Assembly (NCBI GenBank): GCA_021108185.1 | Contig: JAIORJ010000080.1 | Coordinates: 1 to 43,689 of the forward strand | Direction of reading: 5' to 3' | DNA length: 43,689 nt | DNA from: Methanococcoides sp. | GTDB lineage: Archaea > Halobacteriota > Methanosarcinia > Methanosarcinales > Methanosarcinaceae | Part shown: positions 35,225 to 43,565 of the stretch, piece by piece | How positions within the stretch are numbered: position 1 is the first letter of the stretch | Layout: each line of letters opens with the position of its first letter | Notes under the pieces: generated by a model | The model's database searches: none | What the model saw: the letters and a program-made list of their open reading frames with translations, nothing else | What the model was told of the DNA's origin: nothing | Translations under genes and position numbers: made by a program

Positions 35225-36139
35225 ATGAATACACTCCAATATAGTGTTTGGGAGGATAGCTTGGATAATAAATGCTGGATATGTGGCAAACAGGAACCTA
35301 CAATGTTCACCTGCCGCTTTTGTGGAAAGACATACTGTTCCGATCACCGACTTCCTGAAAGACATGCGTGTACAGGACTTGACAGGGATAATGGACAATA
35401 TAAGGAATATTCTGAGAATAATTACCGCAGTGGCCACAGAAGCTCAGGACAAACATCAGATACTAATATGAATGAACTCGTGAAGAACATGATGAAAGAA
35501 GCGGCAAAGACCGCAGCAAAAGGAGCTGCATCACAAGCTGCCCGCAAGACACGTTCATCAATAAAGACAAGTCCCTCAATGGCTATTATATTCATTTGCA
35601 TCATTTCATTCTTCCTGGAAGCCATACCAGGCTACGCAGCGGCGTTCCAGTTAATTCCGGACCTGATGCTCTCAAGACCATGGACACTTATCACACACAT
35701 GTTCCTCCATGCCAGTTTCGGACACCTGTTCTTCAATATGCTGGTTTTGTTCTTCTTTGGCAGGGAACTTGAAAAACGTATAGGTAAAGATCTTTTCCTC
35801 TATGTTTACTTTATAGCAGGATTAGTTGCAGCACTCGGATATTCGATAACCAGTACAGCCGGTTACCCGATCGTAGGAGCTAGCGGCGCGATCATGGGAG
35901 TCTTTGCAGCACTTACCGTACTGGCACCTGAGATGGAAGTATATGTATATTTCATTCCGATGAAAATAAAATATGCACTCGTACTGTTCGTGCTTCTTGA
36001 CTTTATGTTGTTGAATGCAAACGATATGGTAGCCCACACAGCCCACCTTAGTGGAGTCCTGGTAGGAGTTTTCATGGGTTACAGGCTCAAAAAAACGATT
36101 GAACAGCGCAATCGGAATTACTACAGTTTCCGAAGGTGA
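35225..36139 (+). CDS. AN1-type zinc finger fused to a rhomboid protease
   Basis: A 304-residue protein. Residues 17-49 form an AN1-like zinc finger: C17, C20, C30, C33, C38, H41, H47, C49. A hydrophilic, Ala/Lys-rich linker (about 50-115) follows. The rhomboid domain from about 118 has six or so membrane helices with HLFFNM (H167, N171), the catalytic GASG serine S220 and H274 in AHTAHLSG. Rhomboids cut membrane proteins inside the bilayer; the finger, on the cytoplasmic side, may bind substrates or ubiquitin-like partners. The start at the first ATG has no clear ribosome site. The next gene overlaps by four bases. Confidence 0.9.
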   Translation: MNTLQYSVWEDSLDNKCWICGKQEPTMFTCRFCGKTYCSDHRLPERHACTGLDRDNGQYKEYSENNYRSGHRSSGQTSDTNMNELVKNMMKEAAKTAAKGAASQAARKTRSSIKTSPSMAIIFICIISFFLEAIPGYAAAFQLIPDLMLSRPWTLITHMFLHASFGHLFFNMLVLFFFGRELEKRIGKDLFLYVYFIAGLVAALGYSITSTAGYPIVGASGAIMGVFAALTVLAPEMEVYVYFIPMKIKYALVLFVLLDFMLLNANDMVAHTAHLSGVLVGVFMGYRLKKTIEQRNRNYYSFRR

Positions 36140-36558
36140 TCTACCTGAATGATAAAAGGTCCCGTCTTGCAAATTACCGCCCTCGACCTGAAACCGGGGA
36201 AGAGATACCGATACAGTTCATAGAAATGGAAGAAAAGATCGCAGGATGGGCACCTGAATTGAAAAGGACCATATATCTGGACAAGGCATCAGAATATGAT
36301 CCTGAAAATTTCAAACGGGTCAGAGAAGTATTCCTCCTTAAGGTGTATAATTGGTTCCTTGATGGGATCAGTGTTATTGAACTAAAACCTGAGGAGAGGA
36401 TACAATTTGAAGATATCCTGAATGACCACCTCCTTTACGGCGGAGAGGTTCGTTACACACGGAAAAAACAGGGTAAGAAAATACATAATTGTTTTTTGCT
36501 TGCAGAGGGGCCGATAACGGTCCGTGCTAAAAGGATTGCCATGGCAGATATCCTTTAA
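36136..36558 (+). CDS. Unrecognised conserved-looking protein coupled to the rhomboid gene
   Basis: A 140-residue soluble protein beginning at GTG (MIYLNDKRSRLANYRPRPETG) that overlaps the rhomboid stop (GTGA). Other in-frame starts are later, for example the ATG at MEEKIAGW. It has a WAPELKRTIYLDKASEYDP middle, a helix-rich FKRVREVFLLKVYNWFLDGI and a basic C-terminus (GPITVRAKRIAMADIL). There are no cysteine or membrane motifs. I do not recognise the family. The tight overlap suggests a shared role with the membrane protease. Confidence 0.65.
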   Translation: MIYLNDKRSRLANYRPRPETGEEIPIQFIEMEEKIAGWAPELKRTIYLDKASEYDPENFKRVREVFLLKVYNWFLDGISVIELKPEERIQFEDILNDHLLYGGEVRYTRKKQGKKIHNCFLLAEGPITVRAKRIAMADIL

Positions 36559-36636
36559 AAGTGAGCAGAAAGAATATATATAGTATATCCTCATTTCTTT
36601 ATTAGGAAGTGACTCAGGGGAGTTGACCATCTAATT

Positions 36637-36721
36637 ACATCCAATCATATAGAATTATTAAGAATGATCATATTAGATTAGTATTTATATATTTAAAGAA
36701 CAAATATAAACGATTGGATGT
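36637..36721 (+). promoter_or_regulatory. Inverted repeat flanking the promoter of the NYN gene
   Basis: ACATCCAATC at 36637-36646 and GATTGGATGT at 36712-36721 are perfect inverted copies 65 bases apart, with a TATA-like GTATTTATATATTTAAAG at 36681-36698 between them. They may be an operator pair that loops the DNA around the promoter. Confidence 0.4.
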
Positions 36722-36745
36722 GGATTTATATAATTATTCTAAGAA

Positions 36746-37312
36746 ATGGCCGAGGGAAACATGCAGAACGTTAAAACCGGATTTAGTTCCATTGTAAAAT
36801 ATCTTAGTACAAAGAAGGAAACCGGCAGAAGGAGCATTGGTCTTTTGGTCGATGGTCCGAATGTATTACGCAAGGAATTCAACGTCAACCTTGAAGAGAT
36901 ACGTGACGTACTAAAAGAATACGGCAACGTGAAGATCGGGAGAGTATTCCTGAACCAGTATGCATCAGACAAACTTGTAGAAGCCATTGAGAATAATGGA
37001 TTCGAACCTATCATCTGCTCCAGTGATGTCGATGTGCGTCTCGCAGTAGAAGGAATGGAGCTTGTATACAATCCAACAATCGATACAATCGCGCTTGTCA
37101 CAAGGGATGCTGATTTTAAACCTCTTCTGAACAAAGCCAATGAGCATGGAAAAGAGACCATATTATTTGGGGTAGAACCCGGATTCTCAACAGCACTTCG
37201 AAATTCAGCAGATTATGTAATCATACTTGAGAACAACCAGATGAACTACAATGAAGAAGAAGTAGCTGAAAAAAAAAGAATACAAAAAGCTTCTTTAAAC
37301 GTTCATAAATAA
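36746..37312 (+). CDS. NYN/PIN-like nuclease-domain protein (TIGR00288-type)
   Basis: A 188-residue protein with the NYN fold: GLLVDGPNVLRKEF near 32 (metal aspartate and asparagine), VDVRLAVEGMELVYNPTIDTIALVTRDADFKPLLNKANEHG from about 95 (further acidic ligands), and GFSTALRNSADYVIIL. The family is related to PIN RNases and may cut or bind RNA. It is archaeal TIGR00288-like with no settled function. It stands alone, with its own promoter flanked by an inverted repeat. Confidence 0.82.
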   Translation: MAEGNMQNVKTGFSSIVKYLSTKKETGRRSIGLLVDGPNVLRKEFNVNLEEIRDVLKEYGNVKIGRVFLNQYASDKLVEAIENNGFEPIICSSDVDVRLAVEGMELVYNPTIDTIALVTRDADFKPLLNKANEHGKETILFGVEPGFSTALRNSADYVIILENNQMNYNEEEVAEKKRIQKASLNVHK

Positions 37313-37391
37313 GCTAAGAATTCTGCATGATAACATGCAGATCTCGTTTTATATCAATATTATTTAAGATCGTAAGATTCTTGCCTGAACA

Positions 37392-38561
37392 TTAATGTGA
37401 ACACACATTGCGGATCATTTCTTCGAGCCTTTCTCTCGAAAGACCTTTTTTGACCTCAGTACAGTTCTTTACCTTGGATATCAATGCGCATAGCTCATCT
37501 TGGTCAAGCTCATAGCCAAGGTCATTTACAATGCCTTTCAAAGCTTTTTTGCCAGTATGCTTGCCAACAACGAGGTTACGCTTCCCACCGACCATTTCAG
37601 GAGTGAAAAGCTCATATGTCCTTGGCTCTTCAAGAATTGCCATTACATGGATACCAGATTCATGCGTGAACGCATGCTTTCCAACAACTGCTTTATTAAC
37701 AGCTGTGGGAAGACCTGAATATTTTTCAAGTTTCCTGGAAATACTGTTCAATTTAGTCGTATCATACGTTTCAATACCATGCTGCACCCTCAATGCCACC
37801 AGCAGTTCCTCAAGAGATGCATTACCTGCACGCTCGCCGATGCCATTAATAGTTGTATGCAATTGCTTTGCACCCGCTTCAGCAGCAACCAACGTATTTG
37901 CAGTAGCCATCCCAAGATCATTGTGACAGTGGATACATATAGGCGTATTAACGACCTTCTTGACCTCACTAACAAGGTAGTGTGTTGTAGCAGGGCTCAA
38001 TATACCAATGGTATCAGCAATGCTTACATAGTCCACATGATAATCTTCTGCTGCCAGAAAGGCTCTCTTGAGGGTCTCAATGTTCGTCCTTGTAGCATCC
38101 TCAGCGGCAAACCTTACCTTGAGACCGTGGTCCTTTGCATGTTCGATGGCACCCATCGCGCAACTGAAAACATCAGCACAGCTTTTGTGGTATTTGAACT
38201 TTAAATGAAGATCTGACATAGCAATGAAAATGCTGACAATATCAACATCACAATCGATAGCTGCATCGACATCATTTATGACAGAGCGTGCAAGGCAGCA
38301 GATGTTGGCATCAAGACCCAAATTGCTGATCTCCTTGACGATATCTTTCTCCGAAGTCGAGACTACCGGAAAACCAGCTTCAATTACCTCAACGCCGATA
38401 GAATCAAGTTCAAGGGCAAGGTCGATCTTTTCATCTCTTGTAAAAGCAACACCAGGGGTTTGTTCGCCATCCCTTAATGTAACATCACATATCTCGATAT
38501 CAAGAGGACTCTGATCAATGAAGTTCATTAGTTCATTTTTAGAATAATCAGTATTTGCCAT
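37392..38561 (-). CDS. aksA: Homocitrate synthase AksA-type (isopropylmalate synthase family)
   Basis: About 389 residues from an ATG at 38559-38561 (MANTDYSKNE); the longer frame from 38633 runs into the nadK end. The acyl-transferase TIM barrel has CDVTLRDGEQTPGV, HCHNDLGMATAN, ATINGIGERAGN-like TTINGIGERAGNASLEE and HESGIHV. The C-terminal leucine-regulatory domain of LeuA is absent, as in AksA. AksA condenses 2-oxoglutarate with acetyl-CoA and extends the chain for coenzyme B. LeuA- or CimA-like function cannot be excluded by sequence alone. It follows nadK. Confidence 0.8.
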   Translation of the reverse strand: MANTDYSKNELMNFIDQSPLDIEICDVTLRDGEQTPGVAFTRDEKIDLALELDSIGVEVIEAGFPVVSTSEKDIVKEISNLGLDANICCLARSVINDVDAAIDCDVDIVSIFIAMSDLHLKFKYHKSCADVFSCAMGAIEHAKDHGLKVRFAAEDATRTNIETLKRAFLAAEDYHVDYVSIADTIGILSPATTHYLVSEVKKVVNTPICIHCHNDLGMATANTLVAAEAGAKQLHTTINGIGERAGNASLEELLVALRVQHGIETYDTTKLNSISRKLEKYSGLPTAVNKAVVGKHAFTHESGIHVMAILEEPRTYELFTPEMVGGKRNLVVGKHTGKKALKGIVNDLGYELDQDELCALISKVKNCTEVKKGLSRERLEEMIRNVCSH

Positions 38562-38633
38562 AATATTGATTCCCGTTCGAGTGTTTGAAAGGACACTATA
38601 TAAATATGTAGGTTTTGTCTCCAATATATCCAA

Positions 38634-39470
38634 TTATCTAAGCTTGTTCTGTACTCTTTCATAGAATCCACTGGCAGATATATCCACAAATCTGGCAGGC
38701 ATGTCTGACATTGTCAATGTTACCACATCATTTTTCTGAATTGTGTGCGTATACTGCCCATCGACAACAAGTGCAGCTTTCTTCTCCGGTACGATCATCT
38801 CTACTTTGATAATACTGCTTGCAGGAACAACCCAGGGCCTTGCTGATAATTTAAATGGTGCAAGCGGGACGATCAATGTTGCATTCACTGCAGGGTCTAT
38901 CAGAGGACCACCTGCGCTCATAGCATAAGCAGTGGAGCCGGTAGGAGTTGCGATAACAACACCATCTGCACGCATCTCTTCTGCTTTTTGATCATCTATG
39001 GTTATTCTGAACGTCAGTATCTTTGCAGGTCTTGCGGTCGTTAGCACAACCTCATTGGTCGCAGCAGGAATGGCTTCCCCATTAAGATCAATAGCCAACC
39101 TGGAACGTTCGGAATATTTGAAGCCTTCAAGGACTTCCCCAATGGTACTTATCGCTTCGGACGGATTAACCTCCACAAGAAAACCCACCGTACCCATATT
39201 AATTCCAAGTATCGGAAGAGGGTCCTCCATGCGGGCAATATTTCGAAGAACAGTTCCATCTCCGCCAACGGAGATAAGTAGCTCAACACCATGCGCCCTC
39301 ATCAGCTCAACAGGTATTATTTCCACATCTTCAAGCTTTAAAGGGAGGGCTGTATTGGGGGATAATGCTATATCCACTTTCGAACTGAAAGTATCAACTA
39401 TACTGCTGACCATCTCAAGTGCATCCGTGTGGTCACATCTTGATACGATCCCGATCTTCCTGATGGTCAT
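38634..39470 (-). CDS. nadK: NAD kinase
   Basis: A 278-residue NAD/polyphosphate kinase. The ATP-binding GGDGT is at 69-73 (ISVGGDGTVLRNIAR), followed by GINMGTVGFL, a TPTGSTAYAMSAGGP active-site loop near 175 and the C-terminal VPASSIIKVEM and DGQYTHTI region. It makes NADP for biosynthesis. A GAGGTGA site lies at the end of the phosphatase gene and the gap is four bases, so the two are cotranscribed. In Methanocaldococcus jannaschii the homologous pair is one fused protein. Confidence 0.95.
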   Translation of the reverse strand: MTIRKIGIVSRCDHTDALEMVSSIVDTFSSKVDIALSPNTALPLKLEDVEIIPVELMRAHGVELLISVGGDGTVLRNIARMEDPLPILGINMGTVGFLVEVNPSEAISTIGEVLEGFKYSERSRLAIDLNGEAIPAATNEVVLTTARPAKILTFRITIDDQKAEEMRADGVVIATPTGSTAYAMSAGGPLIDPAVNATLIVPLAPFKLSARPWVVPASSIIKVEMIVPEKKAALVVDGQYTHTIQKNDVVTLTMSDMPARFVDISASGFYERVQNKLR

Positions 39471-39474
39471 CTAT

Positions 39475-40275
39475 TCACCTCTTCACAAGCTTTAATATGT
39501 CTGAATGAGCACAGCCGTTCGATGCTATCATATATACAGGGTTTATCACACTATCTTTCAATTTGAGAGCATTTCCATCCCCATCAGTGACGATACCACC
39601 CGATTCTTCTATTATCAACTTACCAGCTGCAACATCAACAAGACGAAGAGAACCACGGACATCCACAAAAGCATCCAGTCTTCCGGATGCCACATAGCAT
39701 AATTCCAGTGAAACGCTGCCAAATATCCTGATCCTCCGAACGTTCTTACACAGATCCACCGTCCTCTCCACATTTTTGCGATACCCATAGAGGCTTACAC
39801 AGAAATCATTTAAAGAAGAGCATTTGGAATGAGAGATCCTTTTATCATTGAAATATGCACCTTCCCCGGATTCCGCATAGAACGTATCTCCGTTCGCAAG
39901 ATTTCTCACATATCCGAAATAGGTAGAAGATAGGTCAGGATTGCCGATGGCAATGGAAATACCATAAACAGGTATATCGTTGGCAACATTGTACGTTCCG
40001 TCAAGCGGGTCCAGTATTATGGTGAACTCCGGATCATCACCGAACACAACCTCACCCAGTTCTTCGCTCAATAAACGGATCGAACGGCCATCGGCTTTTA
40101 AAATTTCAATAATGGCTTTCTCAGAAACATCATCTATCAGTTTAGTGTCGGTCCCATCGGCTCCGACATATACAGTCCGGAATGCTTCTTCAGTGCCCAC
40201 AAGATCGGAAATTGCATTTGATGCAGACTCCGCAAGAAGATCACAGAATTCCAGCATTTGTTGAGATACCGACAT
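39475..40275 (-). CDS. Fructose-bisphosphatase/inositol-phosphatase (class IV) family
   Basis: About 266 residues from the ATG at 40273-40275; a TTG two codons earlier is less likely. Metal ligands are E73-E74 (LLSEELGE) and D91, D94 in DPLDGTYN, plus RLVDVAAGKLIIEESGG near 212. The family includes archaeal fructose-1,6-bisphosphatase, inositol monophosphatase and, fused to NAD kinase in M. jannaschii MJ0917, NADP phosphatase. The close link to nadK (four-base gap) makes NADP phosphatase activity possible; the link to gap makes gluconeogenic FBPase possible. Either or both. Confidence 0.9.
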   Translation of the reverse strand: MSVSQQMLEFCDLLAESASNAISDLVGTEEAFRTVYVGADGTDTKLIDDVSEKAIIEILKADGRSIRLLSEELGEVVFGDDPEFTIILDPLDGTYNVANDIPVYGISIAIGNPDLSSTYFGYVRNLANGDTFYAESGEGAYFNDKRISHSKCSSLNDFCVSLYGYRKNVERTVDLCKNVRRIRIFGSVSLELCYVASGRLDAFVDVRGSLRLVDVAAGKLIIEESGGIVTDGDGNALKLKDSVINPVYMIASNGCAHSDILKLVKR

Positions 40276-40296
40276 GATCAAAAGAAAATTAGGGCA

Positions 40297-41304
40297 TCAG
40301 ATGCCCATTGTTTTATTTGTTATCTCTATGGACCTTGATGCATCCGATTCAAGTTCCATCATTGCACGAATTGCATCGACATTCTCAGGAATTACATCTG
40401 ATTCCTGGTGGATTGCCTGGAAGAAATAAAGTTCCCCCTCATACATCGTTATGGATTCATTCCAGATGCAGTTCTCCCACATGTCGCCCCTTGGCCTGCC
40501 AAGGTCCTTTGCGAGCTCCATTATCTCTGCTGTGGATGTGATACCCTGCCCCACGAACCTTACACGGCTCTGTTCTGCAAGGACACTCTCAACATCTTCA
40601 GCAGTGCATTCCTTTTCAAGCTCAAGGTTAACAGTATGCAGGTGCATGAGTGTTGTAGGAAGTTTTACAGCAGTAGTTGCAATATTGATGTTCGGAATAA
40701 CGGTCTTTACATCAGGACCATGGTGGGATGGAAGCTTGATAGGGTTTGGAACAATAGCATTGATTGGACCAGTTTTAATGTCCCCAGGATCAGCAGCCCT
40801 TCTAAGAAGGGTCACGCGCGCTTTTTTGACCCCAAATTCCTTATCGAGTGGTGATAAGACACGGCAAAGACCAGTGGTATTACAGGAAACTACCCTGACA
40901 AAGTCCTTTCCAAGAGCTTCCTCATAGTTGGTCTCGGCATTGAATGAACAACCTGTAAGCGTATGGGATTCGCCACCCTGCCAAATGGCCTTGATACCTG
41001 CCTTCTCATAAAGATCTTTGTTAGTAGCACCGACCTTCCCTGGAGTACAGTCAACTACGACATCCGCTGCCTCGATCATTTCCTCGACAGTGCCGGAGAC
41101 CTCGATACCTTCCTTTTCCATAACCTCTACTCTGTCTGCAAGGGTATAGACATTGAATCCTTTATCCTTTGCCATTACGGTCTCAAAGTTAGGACGGGTC
41201 TTTGCAACACCGATGAGCTCCATATCATCCTGAAGTGCTACAGCATCTGCCACTCTTTTCCCTATAGTTCCATATCCGTTTATTGCAACTTTAACCTTTG
41301 TCAT
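40297..41304 (-). CDS. gap: Type II glyceraldehyde-3-phosphate dehydrogenase
   Basis: A 335-residue archaeal-type GAPDH. The Rossmann start is KVAINGYGTIGKRVADAV; the active cysteine is C141 in VVSCNTTGLCR; LLRRAADPGD and VPNPIKLPSHHGPD follow. It works in gluconeogenesis and glycolysis. A GGAAGGTG site is present. It is the first gene of gap, phosphatase, nadK and aksA, all on the minus strand with short gaps. Confidence 0.96.
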   Translation of the reverse strand: MTKVKVAINGYGTIGKRVADAVALQDDMELIGVAKTRPNFETVMAKDKGFNVYTLADRVEVMEKEGIEVSGTVEEMIEAADVVVDCTPGKVGATNKDLYEKAGIKAIWQGGESHTLTGCSFNAETNYEEALGKDFVRVVSCNTTGLCRVLSPLDKEFGVKKARVTLLRRAADPGDIKTGPINAIVPNPIKLPSHHGPDVKTVIPNINIATTAVKLPTTLMHLHTVNLELEKECTAEDVESVLAEQSRVRFVGQGITSTAEIMELAKDLGRPRGDMWENCIWNESITMYEGELYFFQAIHQESDVIPENVDAIRAMMELESDASRSIEITNKTMGI

Positions 41305-41446
41305 TTAATGCACCTTCCATCCTGGATTTGACAAATAAGTATTGTATAAAATATCGTAATGATAAACATCTGTAATGCTGAATCACGATCACATAATGGC
41401 AGGAAGTAATCCTGTAGACCACTTGTGATAGGTATGTCCTGTTAAT

Positions 41447-41635
41447 TCAGTTTCCAATAATTATAGTTTCCCCTTTTGAGAAGTCGATCTCTTTTATAGT
41501 ACCAAAGATTATCGTCTTTTCCCCGAATATACCAGTCAGTTCGATGGAATCTCCATCGACCAACATTTTTGTGACGGACTCCATCACCAGTTCCTTTTCA
41601 TCGCCTTTTATTACGATCACATTAAGTTCGCACAT
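41447..41635 (-). CDS. CooT-like small nickel-binding protein
   Basis: A 62-residue protein beginning MCELNVIV, followed by a beta-rich core (KMLVDGDSIELTGIFGEKT and TIKEIDFSKGETIIIGN). The Met-Cys start and length match the CooT family, in which the N-terminal cysteine takes part in nickel binding; CooT helps nickel delivery to CO dehydrogenase in Rhodospirillum. No cdh gene is adjacent, but the cdh operon lies about 6.6 kb away on the same strand. Family assignment is good and the role in CODH maturation is inferred. Confidence 0.75.
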   Translation of the reverse strand: MCELNVIVIKGDEKELVMESVTKMLVDGDSIELTGIFGEKTIIFGTIKEIDFSKGETIIIGN

Positions 41636-41764
41636 ATATACACCTGTTTTTATGGCATTCTGTTTTATGAAATACCCTTTAGGGGAATTCTACCCAAACC
41701 AAACTTGCCCTAAATACTTTTACTATGTTCTTATAATAGATAACTACTTTCACATCAATTTAGC

Positions 41765-42640
41765 TCATCTGACAAGCTGTGCTACGGAATAACCCATTTC
41801 AAGCCCCATGTCCTCGGCAACCGCTTCGCATTTTGTACGGAGGAGGTATGCTATGGGACCAAATGACCTTTCGGACATTGTTTCATAGTTAGCCATTCCT
41901 TTGCTTATGATCAGACTTGCATCCTCAAGGGCTTCAATGAACTCCGGTGGTGCTTCATCAAAGCTTACACCTACTGCATTACAACCGGTGGTCAGGACAC
42001 GGTCGACCTTCTTATCAAGCTCGTATTTTCTTACATCATCCATGGTCACATCTGTAAGCATAGGAGCACCCCTTACTACGAGAGTTATCTTACCGCCGAC
42101 CTTTCGGATAATATCTAAGACCAGTGTATCGAGGATTATCTCCCCGCAGTTGTCTACGACATAGACGACATTATCAAGCAGATCGAACATCTCAGGAGTA
42201 TCATCCACATCAAGTCCTTTACGGAATATATCTGCAAAGGTCCTGTCAAAGACATCCTCCCCCACATCGAATCCCATTATACCGAAATCGAAGAAATTGC
42301 CTATTACGGATGCGAGCACTGCTCTTCTGAACATTTCCAGGTCAGAAGGCTCGCCTTGATAAACAAGAGAATGAGCATAAGGATAGACCTTTTCAGCTAT
42401 CTCATTGCTTAATATCTTAAGATCGAGATAAGGATCATCATCATTGAGCACTTCATATGCTTTCCTGTGGATAGCTGTCGAGACCACACCTGCCGGAACA
42501 CCAGGGACGTAAGTATCTCTAAGAACATCGATGCCCGCAAGCATTGTCTTGTGGATAAGTTCATCATCGTTTGTGGAAAGTTTTGCTTCGTAGTGAACTC
42601 TCGAAAGAAGGCAATATGTACATCTTGCATCCATTTTCAT
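41765..42640 (-). CDS. DUF89 family metal-dependent phosphatase
   Basis: About 291 residues from an ATG at 42638-42640 (MKMDARCTYCLLSRVHYEAKL). The CxxC (C7, C10) is typical of the archaeal/bacterial subgroup. The core shows VIGNFFDFGIMG, YVVDNCGEIILDTLVLD with the metal-binding aspartate and asparagine, GAPMLTDVTMDD and ISKGMANYE. DUF89 proteins are damage-control phosphatases acting on reactive sugar phosphates; the exact substrate is unknown. The first methionines at 42670 and 42640 both fit; a GGATGG stretch before the latter favours it. Confidence 0.85.
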   Translation of the reverse strand: MKMDARCTYCLLSRVHYEAKLSTNDDELIHKTMLAGIDVLRDTYVPGVPAGVVSTAIHRKAYEVLNDDDPYLDLKILSNEIAEKVYPYAHSLVYQGEPSDLEMFRRAVLASVIGNFFDFGIMGFDVGEDVFDRTFADIFRKGLDVDDTPEMFDLLDNVVYVVDNCGEIILDTLVLDIIRKVGGKITLVVRGAPMLTDVTMDDVRKYELDKKVDRVLTTGCNAVGVSFDEAPPEFIEALEDASLIISKGMANYETMSERSFGPIAYLLRTKCEAVAEDMGLEMGYSVAQLVR

Positions 42641-42991
42641 TGTTTTTATCCATCCAATTATAGTGAACATATGGTTATTAGGGCTGACAGAGATCAGATC
42701 GTTATACCAAACAGATGCACCATAAATAAATATAACTAAATATGCCCTATGTGCCCCAACTTTAGTAGATAAACCACATTTATTCGATCAATTATATCCA
42801 AAGCATTAGTAAACAATATCTAAAAATTTGTTGAAAATTTACCTTAAAGGAAAATAAAAATGAGGAAGAATAGGGGGGTTTGCCTCTTCCGTCACCTAGT
42901 AGATAAGCATTTCGTATAATAAAGCCATTACATGGCATTAAGTACGCAAAATGACTGGAAATATGCATTTCGAACCAAACTAAATAACCTT
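42641..42991. other. Intergenic region with a possible hairpin, no gene
   Basis: Between the DUF89 gene start and the IS630-type gene end, 350 AT-rich bases carry no coding frame of protein character. On the minus strand GGAAGA (42885-42890) and TCTTCC (42864-42869) can form a stem followed by TCATTTTTATTTT. That is a possible terminator for the IS630-type gene about 100 bases after its stop. Confidence 0.35.
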
Positions 42992-43402
42992 TTAATCCAG
43001 TCCCTTCATAATAACTCTTACTTGTTTTAGAGAATATTCGACACCAAATTTATCTTTGATCAGCTCTCTGACACGCGCAGTAGTCCAGTTACCTTGCATC
43101 CCTAGATAGAACTTAAGATCACTCTTCTGATCATCAGTTAACTTGGAAGGACGACCACCGGCATAACGTGGTAATAGACCGGAATAACCATCTTTGTTCC
43201 ACCGTTTTTGCCATACGTATGCAACCCTTTTGGTCACCCCGACCTTCCTTGCAGCTTCTTCGACAGAATCACCATTATACCTGTACCGGACAAAATATAG
43301 TCGATCAAGTATTTTAATAAGGATCTCGATATACCTAATTCTTTTATTTAGTTCTTCGTAAGTCAACTTTTTTTGAATAGGATACATTTCGGTTTTTACC
43401 AT
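42992..43402 (-). CDS. IS630-type helix-turn-helix protein, stand-alone
   Basis: A 136-residue protein with a tandem helix-turn-helix: DSVEEAARKVGVTKRVAYVWQKRW, a short RPSKL linker (YAGGRPSKLTDDQKSDL) and a second helix pair (TTARVRELIKDKFGVEYSLKQVRVIMKGLD). This is the DNA-binding N-terminal part of IS630-type transposases. The DDE catalytic part is missing, and no such frame follows downstream, so it is either a truncated element or a domesticated DNA-binding protein. Its ATG lies about 26 nt after a TATA-like element, so it may be expressed from a leaderless mRNA. It is divergent from mtmC. Confidence 0.8.
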   Translation of the reverse strand: MVKTEMYPIQKKLTYEELNKRIRYIEILIKILDRLYFVRYRYNGDSVEEAARKVGVTKRVAYVWQKRWNKDGYSGLLPRYAGGRPSKLTDDQKSDLKFYLGMQGNWTTARVRELIKDKFGVEYSLKQVRVIMKGLD

Positions 43403-43420
43403 GGCAGCCGGTAATGATTT

Positions 43421-43434
43421 AAAAGTATAAATAG
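43421..43434 (-). promoter_or_regulatory. TATA box of the IS630-type gene (leaderless)
   Basis: On the minus strand CTATTTATACTTTT, centred about 26 nt before the ATG at 43402, with no ribosome site before that ATG. It could also serve the plus strand weakly. Confidence 0.45.
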
Positions 43435-43456
43435 TTTAGTTCGGTTCTGCAAATGC

Positions 43457-43465
43457 TTATATACG
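43457..43465 (+). promoter_or_regulatory. TATA box and leader of mtmC
   Basis: CTTATATAC. Transcription would start near 43487, giving a leader of about 80 bases with a GGTGAT ribosome site at 43556-43561, four bases before the ATG. Confidence 0.5.
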
Positions 43466-43565
43466 AGTATCATCAAGAAAGATTTGCAATTAAGCAGGAC
43501 AAACGACCGGTCGCGTTGAAACAATACGAGCGGGCTGCAAGATTGATATAATAAAGGTGATGAAA

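Noticed and set aside
37392-38633. Calling the AksA-type gene leuA
   Set aside because: The C-terminal leucine-regulatory domain is absent, so AksA-type is preferred, but chain-length preference cannot be read from sequence alone.
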